Positions 33,176 to 45,148 of a stretch of DNA of 64,000 nucleotides are shown in pieces. Positions within the stretch are counted from its first letter, which is position 1. Each line of letters starts with the position of its first letter. The DNA is from Musa acuminata AAA Group. Lineage: Eukaryota; Streptophyta; Magnoliopsida; Zingiberales; Musaceae. The stretch spans positions 21,565,001-21,629,000 of the forward strand of contig NC_088359.1 in NCBI RefSeq assembly GCF_036884655.1, read 5' to 3'. Position numbers and translations under genes: made by a program. A model generated the notes under the pieces. That model did not search any database and was not told the origin of the DNA. It saw nothing but the letters and a program-made list of their open reading frames with translations.

Positions 33176-33755
33176 ATTCCGGGGATATGACACTTTTTGG
33201 CTCCAATTTTGAAGCCATTGGAGCCTATAAAAATCCCATCCTTTTCTGCATGAAAGAGCATGAAAATATTGGCTTAATCTTAAATTCTTAAGTCATAAAA
33301 GTGTTGTAAAAGTTAGAGTTCTCCTCCTTCATCTCTTAGCCTTGTAACCATCCAAGAAATAGGAGTGAGACTTGTAAGGGTTGTCTCCTAAACCCGGGAA
33401 AAGGAGAAAGTGCTATAAAGAGGTGTTTGGTCTTCACCTATTGAAGGAAGGCCTTTAGTAGACGCATGTGACCTCGACTGAGGAGGAATCCGAAAGTGGA
33501 TGTAGGTCACCTTGACCGAACCACTCTAAATTCTGGTTTGCTTTTTATTTGTGCAATTTACTTTACTACAAACCTACTTAATCTTTTCTTGCACTTTTAC
33601 AAAAGCTTTCAAGTTCAACTTCTCTCCGAAACAGATTGAATCGAAACCATTTTCGTCGGAATCGGTTTTAAACGAAATGAATAATTTTTTAAAATCGTGA
33701 AAGTTTTCTACTGTACTAATTCACCCCCCCTCTTAGTCCACTCTTAATCCTAACA
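33176..33755 (+). repeat. 5' LTR of the SIRE-like element, right part
   Basis: Begins with the duplicated AGTAC, then CTCGGATTCCGGGGAT, and ends CTTAATCCTAACA before the primer site. Matches 39411-39999. Confidence 0.85.
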
Positions 33756-33805
33756 ATTGGAATCAAAGCAAGGTTCACTCTCATTTGGTTTTAAACCCAA
33801 AAGAG

Positions 33806-34261
33806 ATGCCGGTAACTTAGAGGGCCATTCAATTACACGTCCACCCATGTTTAATAGGATGTATTACACATATTGGAAGACTAGAATGAGGATCTTCCTA
33901 ATTTCAATGGATTTTGAACTATGAAATATTATAGAAAATAGCTTTCAAAAATCTTCTCTTCCAATGAATAATTGGAATGAGTTGGAGAAGAAGACTTTCG
34001 CTTTAAACGCAAAGGGTATGAATGTCTTGTTTTGTGTATTAGAGAAAAACGAGTTTAATCGAGTATTGATTTGTGAAACGACTTTTAACATTTGACACAC
34101 ACTCGAAGTGACTCATGAAGGCACTAGTAGAGTGAAGGAGTTAAAATTTAATCTTTTAATGCATTCTAATGAGTTGTTTCGAATAAAAGCGAGTGAGACC
34201 ATTGGAGATATATACACCCGATTTACGGATGTCATCAATGGTCTAAAATGACTTGGTAAAA
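33806..34261 (+). pseudogene. Gag remnant of the SIRE-like element
   Basis: UBN2 blocks visible: PPMFNRMYYTYWKTRMRIFL, NELEKKTFALNAKGMNVLFC, ETIGDIYTRFTDVINGL. Two stops are TGG to TGA changes (FEL*NII and FNI*HTL). The frame runs straight into integrase/RT-type sequence (DKWVFRNKQDE, near 34275-34307), so the rest of gag, protease and most of integrase are gone. Confidence 0.8.
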
Positions 34262-34307
34262 GAAAAAAGAAAGATAAATGGGTCTTTAGAAATAAGCAAG
34301 ATGAATT

Positions 34308-36051
34308 TGTTAGGATCGAGAGCACTAAGAGGGGGGGGGGGGGTGAATTAGTGCAGCGGAAAACTTTTTGCGATTAAAATCGAAAGCTGCGTTCAAACGA
34401 TAAAAACAACTTCTGTATGAAAGTTGATACTAAGTAAGGTTAAAGTCAATCTATGCAGGCAGTTTGCAGCTATGATGAAAACCAGAATATCGGCACAAAC
34501 TGAAATCCGACGTTCGTACGAAGAAACTGATTTACGTCTAAATGCTGATTCGTAAATCACTTGATTAGATAAGACGCAGTTTAAGCAGGAGTATAAAGGC
34601 AGTGTGCAGTTATGGTAAAGCTCAAAACGTAAACGCAATCTGCAATATGATGATCATACGAAAAAGCAGATTTACGTCTAAACGCAGATTTACGTCTAAA
34701 CACAGATTTACATCTGAACCTTGAAACTCGTTCGTAAAATCACAGAGGGCAGTAAGCTATTGAGAAGTTTACAGTGAAGGTAAAATGCTAAAAGGAAATG
34801 CAAACCGAGATTTAGAGTGGTTCGGTCAATCTTGACCTACTCCACTTTTGGCTTCCTCCACCGACGAGGTCACCGACGTCAACTAGAGACCTTCCTTCAA
34901 TAGGCGAAGGCCAACCACCCTCTTACAGATTCACTCCTTTTGACAGGCTTAGGAGATAACCCTTACAACAGTTTTCTCTCCTCTCTTTACAACTCAAACT
35001 TTGAAAAACAGAAAGAGGAGAACTAGTAGTTTTGAGCTCTAAGAACCACAGAAAGACAGCAAGATTTCAAGTGTGTGTTCTGTGCTTTCAGTGCTGAATG
35101 GGTGGGGTATTTATAGGCCCCAACCCAGTTCAAATTTGGAGCTCAAATATGTCAATTCCCGGAATTCCGGGATCAGGTGGTTGCACCTCCTGACTGGGGC
35201 GGTTGCACCGCCTGGCAGAGCTCGAAGACTGAGCCTCTGGGCGGTGCCACCTCTGTCAGGGGCGGTTGCACCTCTCTGCTAGAGCTCGAAGACCGAGCTT
35301 AGGCGGTTGCACCGCCTGACTGGGGAGGTTGCACCGCCTGGCAGAGCTCGAAACTTGAGCTCTAGCGGTGCTACCTCTTGACAGAAGAGGTTGCACCGCC
35401 CAGTCTCGCTCGGAGACTGAGCCCGAGGCGGTGCCACCTCTTGGCTGGGGCGGTTGCACCGCCCAGTCTCACTGGGAGACATAGCCTGGGCGGTGCTACC
35501 TCCTGGCTTGGGCGGTTGCACCTCCCACAGCAATCAGGGTCCGAATGGGTTAATCCATTCGGCCCAATTTGATTCTTTCAGGGGCCCAATTGCCCCAAGA
35601 TTAAGCTAATGGGATCACCTCCCATTTCTAACTTAATCAATGTGCTAACTACGATTATTTCCTAAGACATATTCTGCAGCTTGCTCCGGTGCGTCAATCG
35701 CTTCTTCCGGCGAGTTTCCGGCGAACTTCCGTCGATCATCCGACGAACCCTCGGTGATCCTTCTGTAGACTTCCGGAAAACTCCTGGACTTGCAACGATC
35801 CACTTGGCAAGTTCCGACGAGCTCCTTTGGCAAGCTTCTGGACTTCTCGGATTTGTTCCCGCAGAACCTCCGACGACTGTCCGAACTTCCGTCGAGCTCT
35901 CGAACTCCCAACGTGATCATTGTCATGACTCCGGCGCAACTCCTGCTGCATGTCTTACTTTCATCGTAGTTAATCCTGCACACTTATCTCAACACACAGA
36001 TTAGACAAACAAATGACAATTGACTTCATCATCAAAATCCGAGATTCAACA
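34308..36051 (-). repeat. Solo LTR of the minus-type Copia family
   Basis: 1744 bp from TGTTAGGATCGAG to GATTCAACA, no internal sequence. It splits the RT reading frame between GATGAATT and AAATTTGGTATTG. Flanks GAATT (34303-34307) and AAATT (36052-36056) fit a 5-bp target duplication with one change. This is the product of LTR-LTR recombination. Confidence 0.88.
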
Positions 36052-37422
36052 AAATTTGGTATTGTGGTTAAAAACAAGGCTAGATTAGTGGCCAAAGGTT
36101 TCAACCAAGAAGAAGGGATTGATTATGAAGAGACATTCGCTCCTATGGCATGATTAGAAGCCATAAGGATACTCCTTTCCTATGCTAGTAGTAATAATTT
36201 TAAGTTGTTTCAAATGAATGTTAAAAGTGTTTTTCTTAATGGTTTTATTTCCGAAGAAGTTTATGTTGAACAACCTCCAGGATTTACGAATGATAATCTC
36301 CCTAATCATGTATTTAAATTAACTAAAGCTCTCTATAGATTGAAACAAGCCCCAAGGACTTGGTATGAGAGACTTAGCTTATTTCTTATCGAAAATAAAT
36401 TTTCTAAAGGCAAGGTCGATACTACATTGTTTATCAAAAATTTTGAAAATAATTTTCTTATTGTTCAAATTTATGTTGATGATATTATTTTTGGTTCCAC
36501 GAATGAATCTCTATATGAGTCATTTGCTAAAAGTATAAGTCTTGAATTTGAAATGAGTTTGATGGGGGAATTAACTTTCTTTTTACGCTTACAAATCAAA
36601 CAACTAAGTAATGATATTTTTCTTAGTTAAACAAAATATACTTTAGATTTACTAAAAAGGTTTAATATGGATAGCTTAAAGGCTATCAACACTCCTATGA
36701 GCACCTCTACTAAGTTAGACATTGATGAAAGTGGAGAAAGCTTTGATCAAAAAGCTTATAGGGGTATAATAGGAAGTTTACTATACCTCACCGCAACTAG
36801 ACCGGATATCATGTTTAGTGTAGGACTTTGTGCTAGGTTTTAATCTAATCCTAAGATATCTCATCTTAAAGTAGTTAAGAGAATACTTAGATATCTTAAA
36901 GGAATCATAAATCTAGGATTATGGTATCCAAAATCCGAGAACTTTGAGTTAATTGCTTATGCTGATGTAGATTTTATAGGATGTAGATTAGATAGAAAAA
37001 ACACATCCAAAAAATGTCAATTTTTAGGACACACATTTGTTTCTTGGTTTTCCAAGAAACAAAACTCGGTTGCACTATCTACAATCGAAGCTGAGTACAT
37101 TGCAGCTAGTGCATGTTGTGCACAAGTTGTGTGAATGAAAAACACTTTAAAGGATTATAAGATTCATCTTAAAAATATTCCCATAAAATGTGATAACACA
37201 AGTGCAATATGTTTAACAAAAAATCCCATTCAACACTCTAGAACTAAATATATTGATATTAGGCATTACTTTATACGAGATCATGTTAATAATCATGATG
37301 TAATCTTAGAGTTTATTGATATGAAACATCAATTAACCGATATTTTTGCAAAGCCCTTAAGTGAAGAACAATTTGATTTTATTAGAAAAGAATTAGGAAT
37401 GTTAATTTGTCCGAATACATGA
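36052..37422 (+). pseudogene. Copia reverse transcriptase and RNase H of the SIRE-like element
   Basis: One frame from 36052 to 37422 with four in-frame stops (36151, 36628, 36841, 37132) and no frameshift. RT blocks: [55 protein letters not shown], and the catalytic YVDD at 36472-36483. RNase H blocks: SLLYLTATRPDIMFSV, SVALSTIEAEYIAAS, NTSAICLTKNPIQHSRTKYI, and the typical end LTDIFAKPLSEEQFDFIRKE. The minus-strand solo LTR interrupts the start. It is not functional as it stands. Confidence 0.92.
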
Positions 37423-38769
37423 ATTTGTCAAATTTTGTTTTCGGACTTTCTTGATTCTTTGGATCACTCACTTAAATCTTCTCCTCTAATGAAGCTAAAA
37501 ATTGTTTACCTTGATGTTGTAAACTTAAAATGTTGTTTCCTTTGATGTTGGAATTTTGTATTTAGATGCTGAAAATTTCTATGATGATTATGATCTCTAT
37601 TAAATATTGAGAAGTTTTAATCATATATGATGTAATATCAGATTCTTAATTTTTGAGTGCTACAAGCACTAATGATATTACCTCATACAAGTAGTGATGA
37701 AAGGCTATGACAAAACATTTTATAAATGCATGAAGTGGTTATACATAATGTTTGAAGTCATTGATAAATGCATCTCTCATGGATTTCACTTATATGAATT
37801 TTTAATGAGAAATAGATTTGATGTAATGCTCTTCTCACTATGAGGTTTTATTCATGAATTTCTCTTTCATGTGATACTCCTCTCCCATAAATTCTTCTCA
37901 TGAAAATTGAAGGAATTCCAATGGATATCTTAATCCTTGAAAGATGAATTTTCGTGTGTGATAATAAAAGCATATTTTAACGAATCCCTTCTTGTGTGTG
38001 ATAATGAAAGCATTTGTGTGATAATTTTCGTGGGGATTTGATTTCATATAGATATTTTGATCCTTTTGATGAATCCATTCTCTTTGTCAACATGAAAGCG
38101 TGTTTTAATAAAAACTTATTTATTATTTTTTGATTTGATTCAAATCATTTCACAAATTTAGTTCTTAATAGATTCCCTTCTTACCTTCTTTCCTCTTGTT
38201 TATGCAAAATGTGATGACAAAGAGGGAGAAGTTGTTAGAATCTATCGTTTTAATAATAACATTTAATGATGATAACTTTTGAGTGTGAAACTTGCTTGAT
38301 TCTTTTTTACCACACTTGCATTGTTGAATTGTTCTCCTTTTTGTTGATGATAAAGGGGGAGAAATAATACTAAAATGTGGTAAATTGATGACAAATATAT
38401 GTAATGTATTTCATCATATATACTTGAAATGTTTGCTTGATAAATTTCTTTCATTATGATAAGATATCTAGAGTTTAACTTGCTATTTTGTAATTGATAT
38501 CTTGCCATAGAATGATGAATTGCTATCTTTGTCATCTTTCATATTTGAAATATCATACTTGAAAATGGATGTCATGACTTGACATCATTTTGAGAAATAC
38601 TTGGCATCATAGTTTGAGAATGTTAGATTATGATAGGAATCATGATGTACATGTTGATAAGTTTAATGAACTTATCTTATCAGTTTTTTTCTTGAATTTA
38701 AAGGCCTTGAATTCAAGAATGTCTTTTCTCTCCATCATCAATTGATTGTCATCATCAAAAGGGGGAGAT
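37423..38769 (+). other. AT-rich spacer between pol and 3' LTR
   Basis: No coding potential. It holds PPT-like tracts near 38218-38232 and 38335-38362, a palindrome-like TTGAATTTAAAGGCCTTGAATTCAA region at about 38693-38718, and the true PPT at 38757-38769. Confidence 0.6.
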
Positions 38770-39999
38770 TGTTGAATCTCGGATTTTGATGATGAAGTCA
38801 ATTGTAATTTGTTTGATCTAATCTATATGTTGAGAAAAGTGTGCATGATTAACTATGATAGCAGTAAGACATAAAGCAGGTGTTGTGCCAGAGTCAAGAT
38901 CGAGATCTCATTGGGAGTTCGAGAGTTCGATGGATGTCCGGACGTTCGTTGGAATTTTTGCCGGAACTAACCGAGAAGTCCAGGAGCTTGCCAAAAAAGC
39001 TCATCGGAACTCGCCAAGAAGATCGTCGTAAAGTCCAGGAGCTTGCCGGGAGTCCGTCGGAACATTACCGAGAGTTCATCGGATGTTCATTGGAAGTACA
39101 CCGGAAGCTCGCTGGAATAGCAATTGATGCACCAGAATAAGAAGCATTATAAATCATATCTTAATTATCGTAGTTAGAGCATAAATTAAGTTAGGATTGG
39201 GAGGTAATCCCACTAACTTAATTAGGGGCCAACTGGGTCCTTAATAGGGCTGAATTGGGTTGAAGTGAGCTGCCAATTTAGCCCCTAAAAATATAGCCGA
39301 CGGTGGCACTGCCTGGAAGGCAGTGCCCCTAGATTTCTAGGTGGTGGTACCGCCCAGTGTTAGATAAACAGCAGTAGTACCGCCCATTAACAATAGTGGT
39401 ACCGCTAGTACCTCAGATTTTGAGGATGTGACACTTTTTGACTCCAATTTTGAAGCCACTGGGGCCTATAAAAACCCCACCCTTTTCTGCATGAAAGGGA
39501 ATGAAAATATTGGCTTAATCTTAAATTCTTGAGTCATAAAAGTGTTGTAAAAGTTAGAGTTCTCCTCCTTCATCTCTTAGTCTTGTAACCATTCAAGAAA
39601 GAGGAGTGAGACTTGTAAGGGTTGTCTCCTAAACCTGGGAAAAGGAGAAAGTTCTATAAAGAGGTGTTCAGTCTTCACCTATTGAAGGAAGGCCTTTAGT
39701 GGATGCTGGTGACCTTGTCGAAGGAGGAATCCGAAAGTGGATGTAGGTCACCTTGACCGAACCACTCTAAATTCCGGTTTGCTTTTCATTTATGCAATTT
39801 ACTTTACTACAAACCTACTTAATCTTCTCTTGCACTTTTACGAAAGCTTTCAAGTTTTACTTCTCTCTGAAACAGATTGAATCAAAATCATTTTCGTCGG
39901 AATCAATTTTAAACGAAATGAACAATTTTTTAAAATCGTGAAAGTTTTCCGCTACATTAATTTACCCCCCCCCTCTTAGTGCCGCTCTTGATCCTAATA
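38770..39999 (+). repeat. 3' LTR of the SIRE-like element
   Basis: TGTTGAATCTCGG...GATCCTAATA (canonical end CCTAACA with one change), followed by target duplication GTACC. Confidence 0.88.
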
Positions 40000-40309
40000 G
40001 TACCGCCCAGCATAGGTGATGGCACCGCCAGTACCCCGAAAACCGAGGATGAAATACTTTTAGGCTCCAAGTTTGAATCCACTTGAGGCCTATAAGTATC
40101 CATCTCATCCCTAGTTAATACACACAAGAATTGAGAGAAAAAAAGGGTAGAAAAATACTATTGTAATCTTGTGAGAACTCCTCTAAAGCTCTAAGTATTA
40201 GTATGGTTTAAGAGAGGAGTAAGTGAGGGTGTAAAGGTTCTCTCCTGAACTTGTCAAACGGAGAATCGAGTGTAAAAGGGTAGTTGATTTTCGTCTGTTG
40301 AAAGAAGGC
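40000..40309 (+). repeat. Right part of the old Copia LTR
   Basis: Continues 23479-24194 after the insertion. It stops abruptly at GTTGAAAGAAGG|CATACACTTG, where a deletion joins it to gag, removing the LTR end, primer site and gag start. Confidence 0.75.
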
Positions 40310-40965
40310 ATACACTTGAAATCATACATGAAGGCACTAGTAGAGTTAAAGATTAATCTTTTGATGCATGATTTTGAATTGTTTCACATGAAACCAAGTG
40401 AAACCATTGGAGACATGTATACCCGTTTTACGGATGTTGTTAACGGTTTAAAAGCTCTTAATAAATGTTTTTTGAATTTTGAACTTGTTAATAAAGTTTT
40501 ACAATTGCTTTCTAAAAACTAGGATTCCAAAGTAACGACAATACAAGAAGGAAAGGACCTAAACAACCTTGCTCTTGAAGAACTTATCGGGTCATTAATG
40601 ACCTATAAAATGACATGCAAGGCGTATGATGAACTTGAGAATAACCTTCCAAAGAACATGAAGGATTTGACACGTAGAACTTAAGAAGACCACTCGAGCG
40701 AAAGCTTAAATGATGATGACATAGAACTCCTCACAAGTAAATTTATAAAATTTATAAAATATGAAACTAAGAATAAACATGAACTAAAAAAGAAAAAGTT
40801 GCCAAAGAACAAGAAAGCACTCAAGGTGACTTAGATGAAACGAGTGCATCCGAAGAAGAGGAGTAAACCAATGAAGACGAAGTGGCGAACTTCGCTTTGA
40901 TAACTCTCGATAATGAGGTAAACAACTCAAACGAAACTCCTTTACTTTTTTTTTAAAAATTAATT
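40310..40965 (+). pseudogene. Copia gag remnant of the old element
   Basis: Readable UBN2 blocks (LKINLLMHDFELFHMKPSE, TIGDMYTRFTDVVNGL, LVNKVLQLLSKN) with stops at LSKN* and ARNLRRPLE-type frameshift positions. Ends in a degraded acidic tail (TSASEEEE). No zinc knuckle is seen. Confidence 0.75.
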
Positions 40966-42110
40966 GATGATTTTTCATGTGTTATTTTTAAATTAGTTAG
41001 TAAAAAATAAAAATATAAAAAAATAAATAAAAGGGGATTATGTTTTTCTTTTTAGTGTTTTTGAAAAAAAAATTAAAAATTGATCATGACAATTGCATCT
41101 CTTTATGATAAAAGAACAAAATATTAGATTTAAATCTAATGCTTGTACACCTAATAAGATTAATCCTATGCATGCTTTTAACAAGTAATAATGTGTATCT
41201 TGATAATTTTCATATTGCTTTTTGATTTTGATTGAAAATACTTTATGTCTATTGAATTCGTGTTTGATAATGCATAATGATGTAAGACGTAATGAAAATG
41301 TTAAAAGGTTTGGAATCATGCTTAATGAGTTTATATTTCAAAATTATGCATGATGATTTTTGTGATTTATGGCTTATTGATCTTTGTCGTAATGAAAGTT
41401 ACTTTTTCGGTTTTAAACGATGATGTATATTTTTGTTTGACATAAAAAATAAAAGCATGCTTGTATGAAATCAAACCACTTAAATTGAAACAAAAAGGAA
41501 AGAATGCATATTTCTTGAAAATATCTCTAAAGCTTTTCGATTTTTTTTTTCAACAAATGATTCTAGGTGATGAATTTATTTTATGAATTAAGAAAAGTGA
41601 TTTTGATGATAAGTAATGACTTGACATGATCTTGAATTCTCGAAATTATAACTTGGGATTTTCCTTATATGAATCAAGATATCTCATTTGATCTCTTTTG
41701 TCTTTTTTTGCCATAAGAGAAAAATTATCTAAATTGTTCTTTTGATTACAACTTGAAAGTATTCTATGAATCAAGATTTTTTTCTTTCACTAAAGTGGAG
41801 ATTCATTTAAACGAATCTTGATTCTTTCACTTAATTAAGATTTATTATGAATCAAGATTTTTTTATTAATTGTCCTCTTATAATTCCTCTTAGTATTTAC
41901 TAAAGAGGAGATTTTCTATATGAATCATAAGATTTCTTATGCATGAATTGAAATCTTTTTCTCCTATGTTTATTTTTGTGATTCATTAAAGATAATATCT
42001 TTTTCAGAATTCATGACTTCAAATTTCTTTTCAAGATCTTTTACTATTTGATCTCCTAACATTTCCTTTTGATTATTTAAGAGAAGATTTGTCAAAATGA
42101 ATCATATCTT
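40966..42110 (+). other. AT-rich internal spacer of the old Copia element
   Basis: Shares sequence with the spacers of the other copies (e.g. CATAAAAAATAAAAGCATGCTTGTATGAAAT). No PPT stands before the next LTR at 42111, so its end is deleted. Confidence 0.55.
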
Positions 42111-43712
42111 TGTTGAATCTCAAATTTTGATAATGAAACCAATTGATAGTGTTTATCTTATCAGTGCTTTGAGTGATGCAGGAAGCTTCGATCAGGGAGA
42201 GATAATTAAAAGCACGAAGAATCATGTTGGGTCGGAGTGAAACAAGTCAGAAGATTGGATATCGAGCCGGAGGACCGATTGATGTATCGACATAAGGCTT
42301 CGGATCATGGGATTGAGCATTGGGCCAAGAAGAGCAGAAATTGCACCAAGGAAATCAGAGTTGCGGAGGTCAACTAGCCGATTGGGCAATAGGCCGTAAG
42401 AGAGGACGATGCGCCAAAGAATCAAACGAAGCGTCGATGAACTAATGACATGCTGGATAACATTTGATTCAAGCTTTGTAATAATTGTCTAGATCGAAGT
42501 AGGTTTTAAGTGTGTAGGATTAACTATGATAGCGATCAAGGCAAAATGAAGTCCCGGAGTCAAGAACGAGATTTTGTTGGGAGTTTGAGAGTTCGTCGGA
42601 AGTCTAGACATTCATTGAAAGTCTGGACTTTCGTCGGAAGTTCTATCGGAATTGATCGAGAAGTCCAGGAACTTGCCAAAGAAGCTCGTTAGAACTCACT
42701 AAGAAGATCATCATGAAGTCCAAGAGCTTGCTAGGAGTCTACTGGAACATTGGCGAGAGATCATCGGAAGATCGCCAGAAGAAACCTAGACTTACTAGAC
42801 TTATTTAGCTTAGTGTATACCTTAAAATTCATAGTTAGCACATAATTGGGTTGGAATTGAGCCAACTCAATTAGGAGCCAATTAGGCTCAAGTTTGGGTT
42901 GTGTTAGGCTAAGTGAAAGGCCCAAACAATGACCCAACACGTGGAACCATCGTGGCATAGTCTCCAAGACTATATCAGGCGGTGGTACCGCCCAGACACA
43001 ATCTCCGAGAGATTGTCAGGCGATGGTACCGCCATATTGGGTAGTGGTACTGCCCAATGGCAGGGTGCCAGGCGGTGGTACCACCAGACTGGGCAGTGGT
43101 ACCGCTTAGTGTTAGTGCTGCAGGCGATGGTACCGCCCAACATAGGCGGTGGTATTGCTAGGACCCAGGATGAGATACTTTTAGGCATCAAGTTTGAATC
43201 CACTGGAGGCCTATAAATACTCCTCTCATCCCTAGTTAACACACATAAGAATTGAGAGCAAAAAAGAAGAAAAACGCTATTGTAATCTTGTGAGAACTCC
43301 TCTAAAAGCTTTAAATGTTAGTGCAGTTTAAGAGAGGAGTAAGTGGGGGTGTAAAGGTTGTCTCCTAAACCTGTGAAAAGGAGAAGAAGGGTGTAAAAGG
43401 GTAGTTGATCTTCGTCTATTGAAGGAAGATCATTAGTGGATGCCAATGGCCTCGATTGAAGAGGAATTGGTGGAGTGGATGTAGGTCATGACGATCGAAC
43501 CACTATAAAATGGTTTACATTTCTATTTTGTTGTTTATCTTTATTACAAACTGCTTTACTTCCTCATTACTTATGCTGCACACCCTTCTATATGCTTTCA
43601 AAGTTAAACTCACTTTGTCAAAACAATTTTATTGAACGAGATTTTTAAAACTGACATTTTTATCTACTACACTAATTCACCCTCCCCTCTTAGTGTCGAC
43701 TTGATCCTAATA
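42111..43712 (+). repeat. Copia LTR with gag on both sides
   Basis: 1602 bp, TGTTGAATCTCAAATTTTG to GATCCTAATA, followed by a well preserved primer site TTGGTATCAGAGCCAGG (43714 on). It is preceded by gag/spacer of the old element without a PPT. It contains GGTACC-centred repeats at about 42975-43160. Confidence 0.85.
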
Positions 43713-43761
43713 GTTGGTATCAGAGCCAGGTTTTTCTTGTTTGGTTTAACATTAAAGAGAA

Positions 43762-44404
43762 ATGACTCTTTTCGGCTTTCAAGAGGGACACTCTATCGTT
43801 CGTCCTCCCATGTTCAATGGGACAGACTACACTTATTGGAAAACTCGAATGAGAGATGATTTGGAGAAGAAAACTTTTTCTTTAAATGCTAGAGCTATGA
43901 ATGCTCTATTTTGTGCCTTAGATAAAAATGAATTCAATTGGTTTTCTAATTGCGAAATGGTTTTTGACATTTGGCACATACTCGAATCACACACGAAGGC
44001 ACTAGTAGAGTTAAAGACTTTAAAATAAATATTTTGATGCATGATTTTAAATTATTTCGTATGAAACCAAGGGAGACTATTGGAGATATGTACACCCATT
44101 TTATGGATGCCATTAATAGTCTAAAAGCTCTTGGTAAAAGTTTTTCGGATCTTGAACTTGTGAATAAAGTTTTACGATCACTTTCTAAAAATTAGGATTT
44201 GAAAGTAACGACAATACAAGAATAAAAGAACTTGAACCATTTTTCGATTGAAGAACTTATTGGGTCTTTTATGATATCTGAAATAACGTGCAATGCACAT
44301 GAAGAACTCAAGAACAATCTTCCAAAGAATAGGAAGGATTTGACACTTAGAACTCAAGATAACCACTCGAGTGAAAGCTCAAGTGATGATGACTTTGAAC
44401 TTTT
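43762..44404 (+). pseudogene. Copia gag, truncated by inverted LTR
   Basis: Starts ATGACTCTTTTCGGCTTTCAAGAG. PPMFNGTDYTYWKTRMR is followed by an internal deletion (straight to DDLEKKTFSLNARAMNALFC); later blocks TIGDMYTHFMDAINSL and LELVNKVLRSLSKN end in a stop. The frame is cut at DDDFELF by the minus LTR at 44405. Confidence 0.8.
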
Positions 44405-44965
44405 TGTTAGGAATGAGTCGATACTAAGAGGGAGGGAGTGAATTAGTGTAGTGGATAAAATCACCGGTTCGACAAATCTTTGTACGATAAAAACTGATTT
44501 CGACAAAAATCGTTTCGTAAAGATATTAACTCGAAAGAGTATGGGAGTGTAGTGAAAGTAATAAGGAAGTAAGACAGTTTGCAGTAAAGATAAATTATAA
44601 GAATGGAAATACAAACCAAGTTTTATAGTGGTTCGGTCATCGTGACTTACATCCACTCTACCGATTCCTCTTTCGTTGAAGCCACCAACATCCACTAACG
44701 ATCTTCTTTCAACGGGTGAAGATTAATTACCCTTTTACAACTCAATTCTCCTTTTGACAGGTTCAGGAGAGAACCTTTATAACCCCCCTTCACTCCTCTC
44801 TTAAACAAGCCTAACACTTAGAGTTTGAGAAGAGTTCACATAAGATTACAACTACGTTTTCTTTTCTTTTTGCTCTCAGTTGTGTGTATGTTAACCAGGG
44901 ATAAGAGGGGTATTTAACATCTTTCTTTTTGCTTTCTTTTCATCATCAAAATCTGAGATTCAACA
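44405..44965 (-). repeat. Short-variant Copia LTR, minus strand
   Basis: 561 bp, TGTTAGGAATGAGTCG to GAGATTCAACA. It lacks the GGTACC-rich U3 part of the long LTRs: on the minus strand TTTTGATGATGAAAAGAAAG runs directly into the TAAATACCCCTC region. Confidence 0.75.
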
Positions 44966-45148
44966 AAAAAAACTCATGAAAAAGCATCAAGTAATTTCAA
45001 AATAAAGTAAATGAGTTTCGTTTGAGTTGCTTACCTCATTATCGAAAACCATTAAGGTGTAGTTTGCCAGCTCACCTTTGTTAGTTTGTTCTTCATCTTC
45101 GGATGAACTTGATTCGTCCCAAGCTATCTTGAATACTTTCTTCATCAG
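44966..45148 (-). pseudogene. Gag C-terminal tail, minus strand
   Basis: Minus strand reads IAWDESSSSEDEEQTNKGEL ... LLYFEIT and a stop, the end of UBN2 gag. It is wedged between two inverted short LTRs. Confidence 0.75.

Larger units (their letters stand above)
24195..39999 (+). mobile_element. SIRE-like Copia element with reverse transcriptase, plus strand
   Basis: 5' LTR from TATTGAATCTCGG (24195) to CTTAATCCTAACA (33755), interrupted by the minus-strand element. It is followed by a mutated primer site TTGGAATCAAAGC, a gag remnant, RT and RNase H (to 37422), about 1.3 kb of AT-rich DNA, the PPT AAAAGGGGGAGAT, and the 3' LTR 38770-39999. The flanks GTACA (24190-24194) and GTACC (40000-40004) are a target duplication with one change; the disrupted site is a GGTACC repeat in an older LTR. 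Between gag and RT the protease and most of integrase are deleted. Confidence 0.88.
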
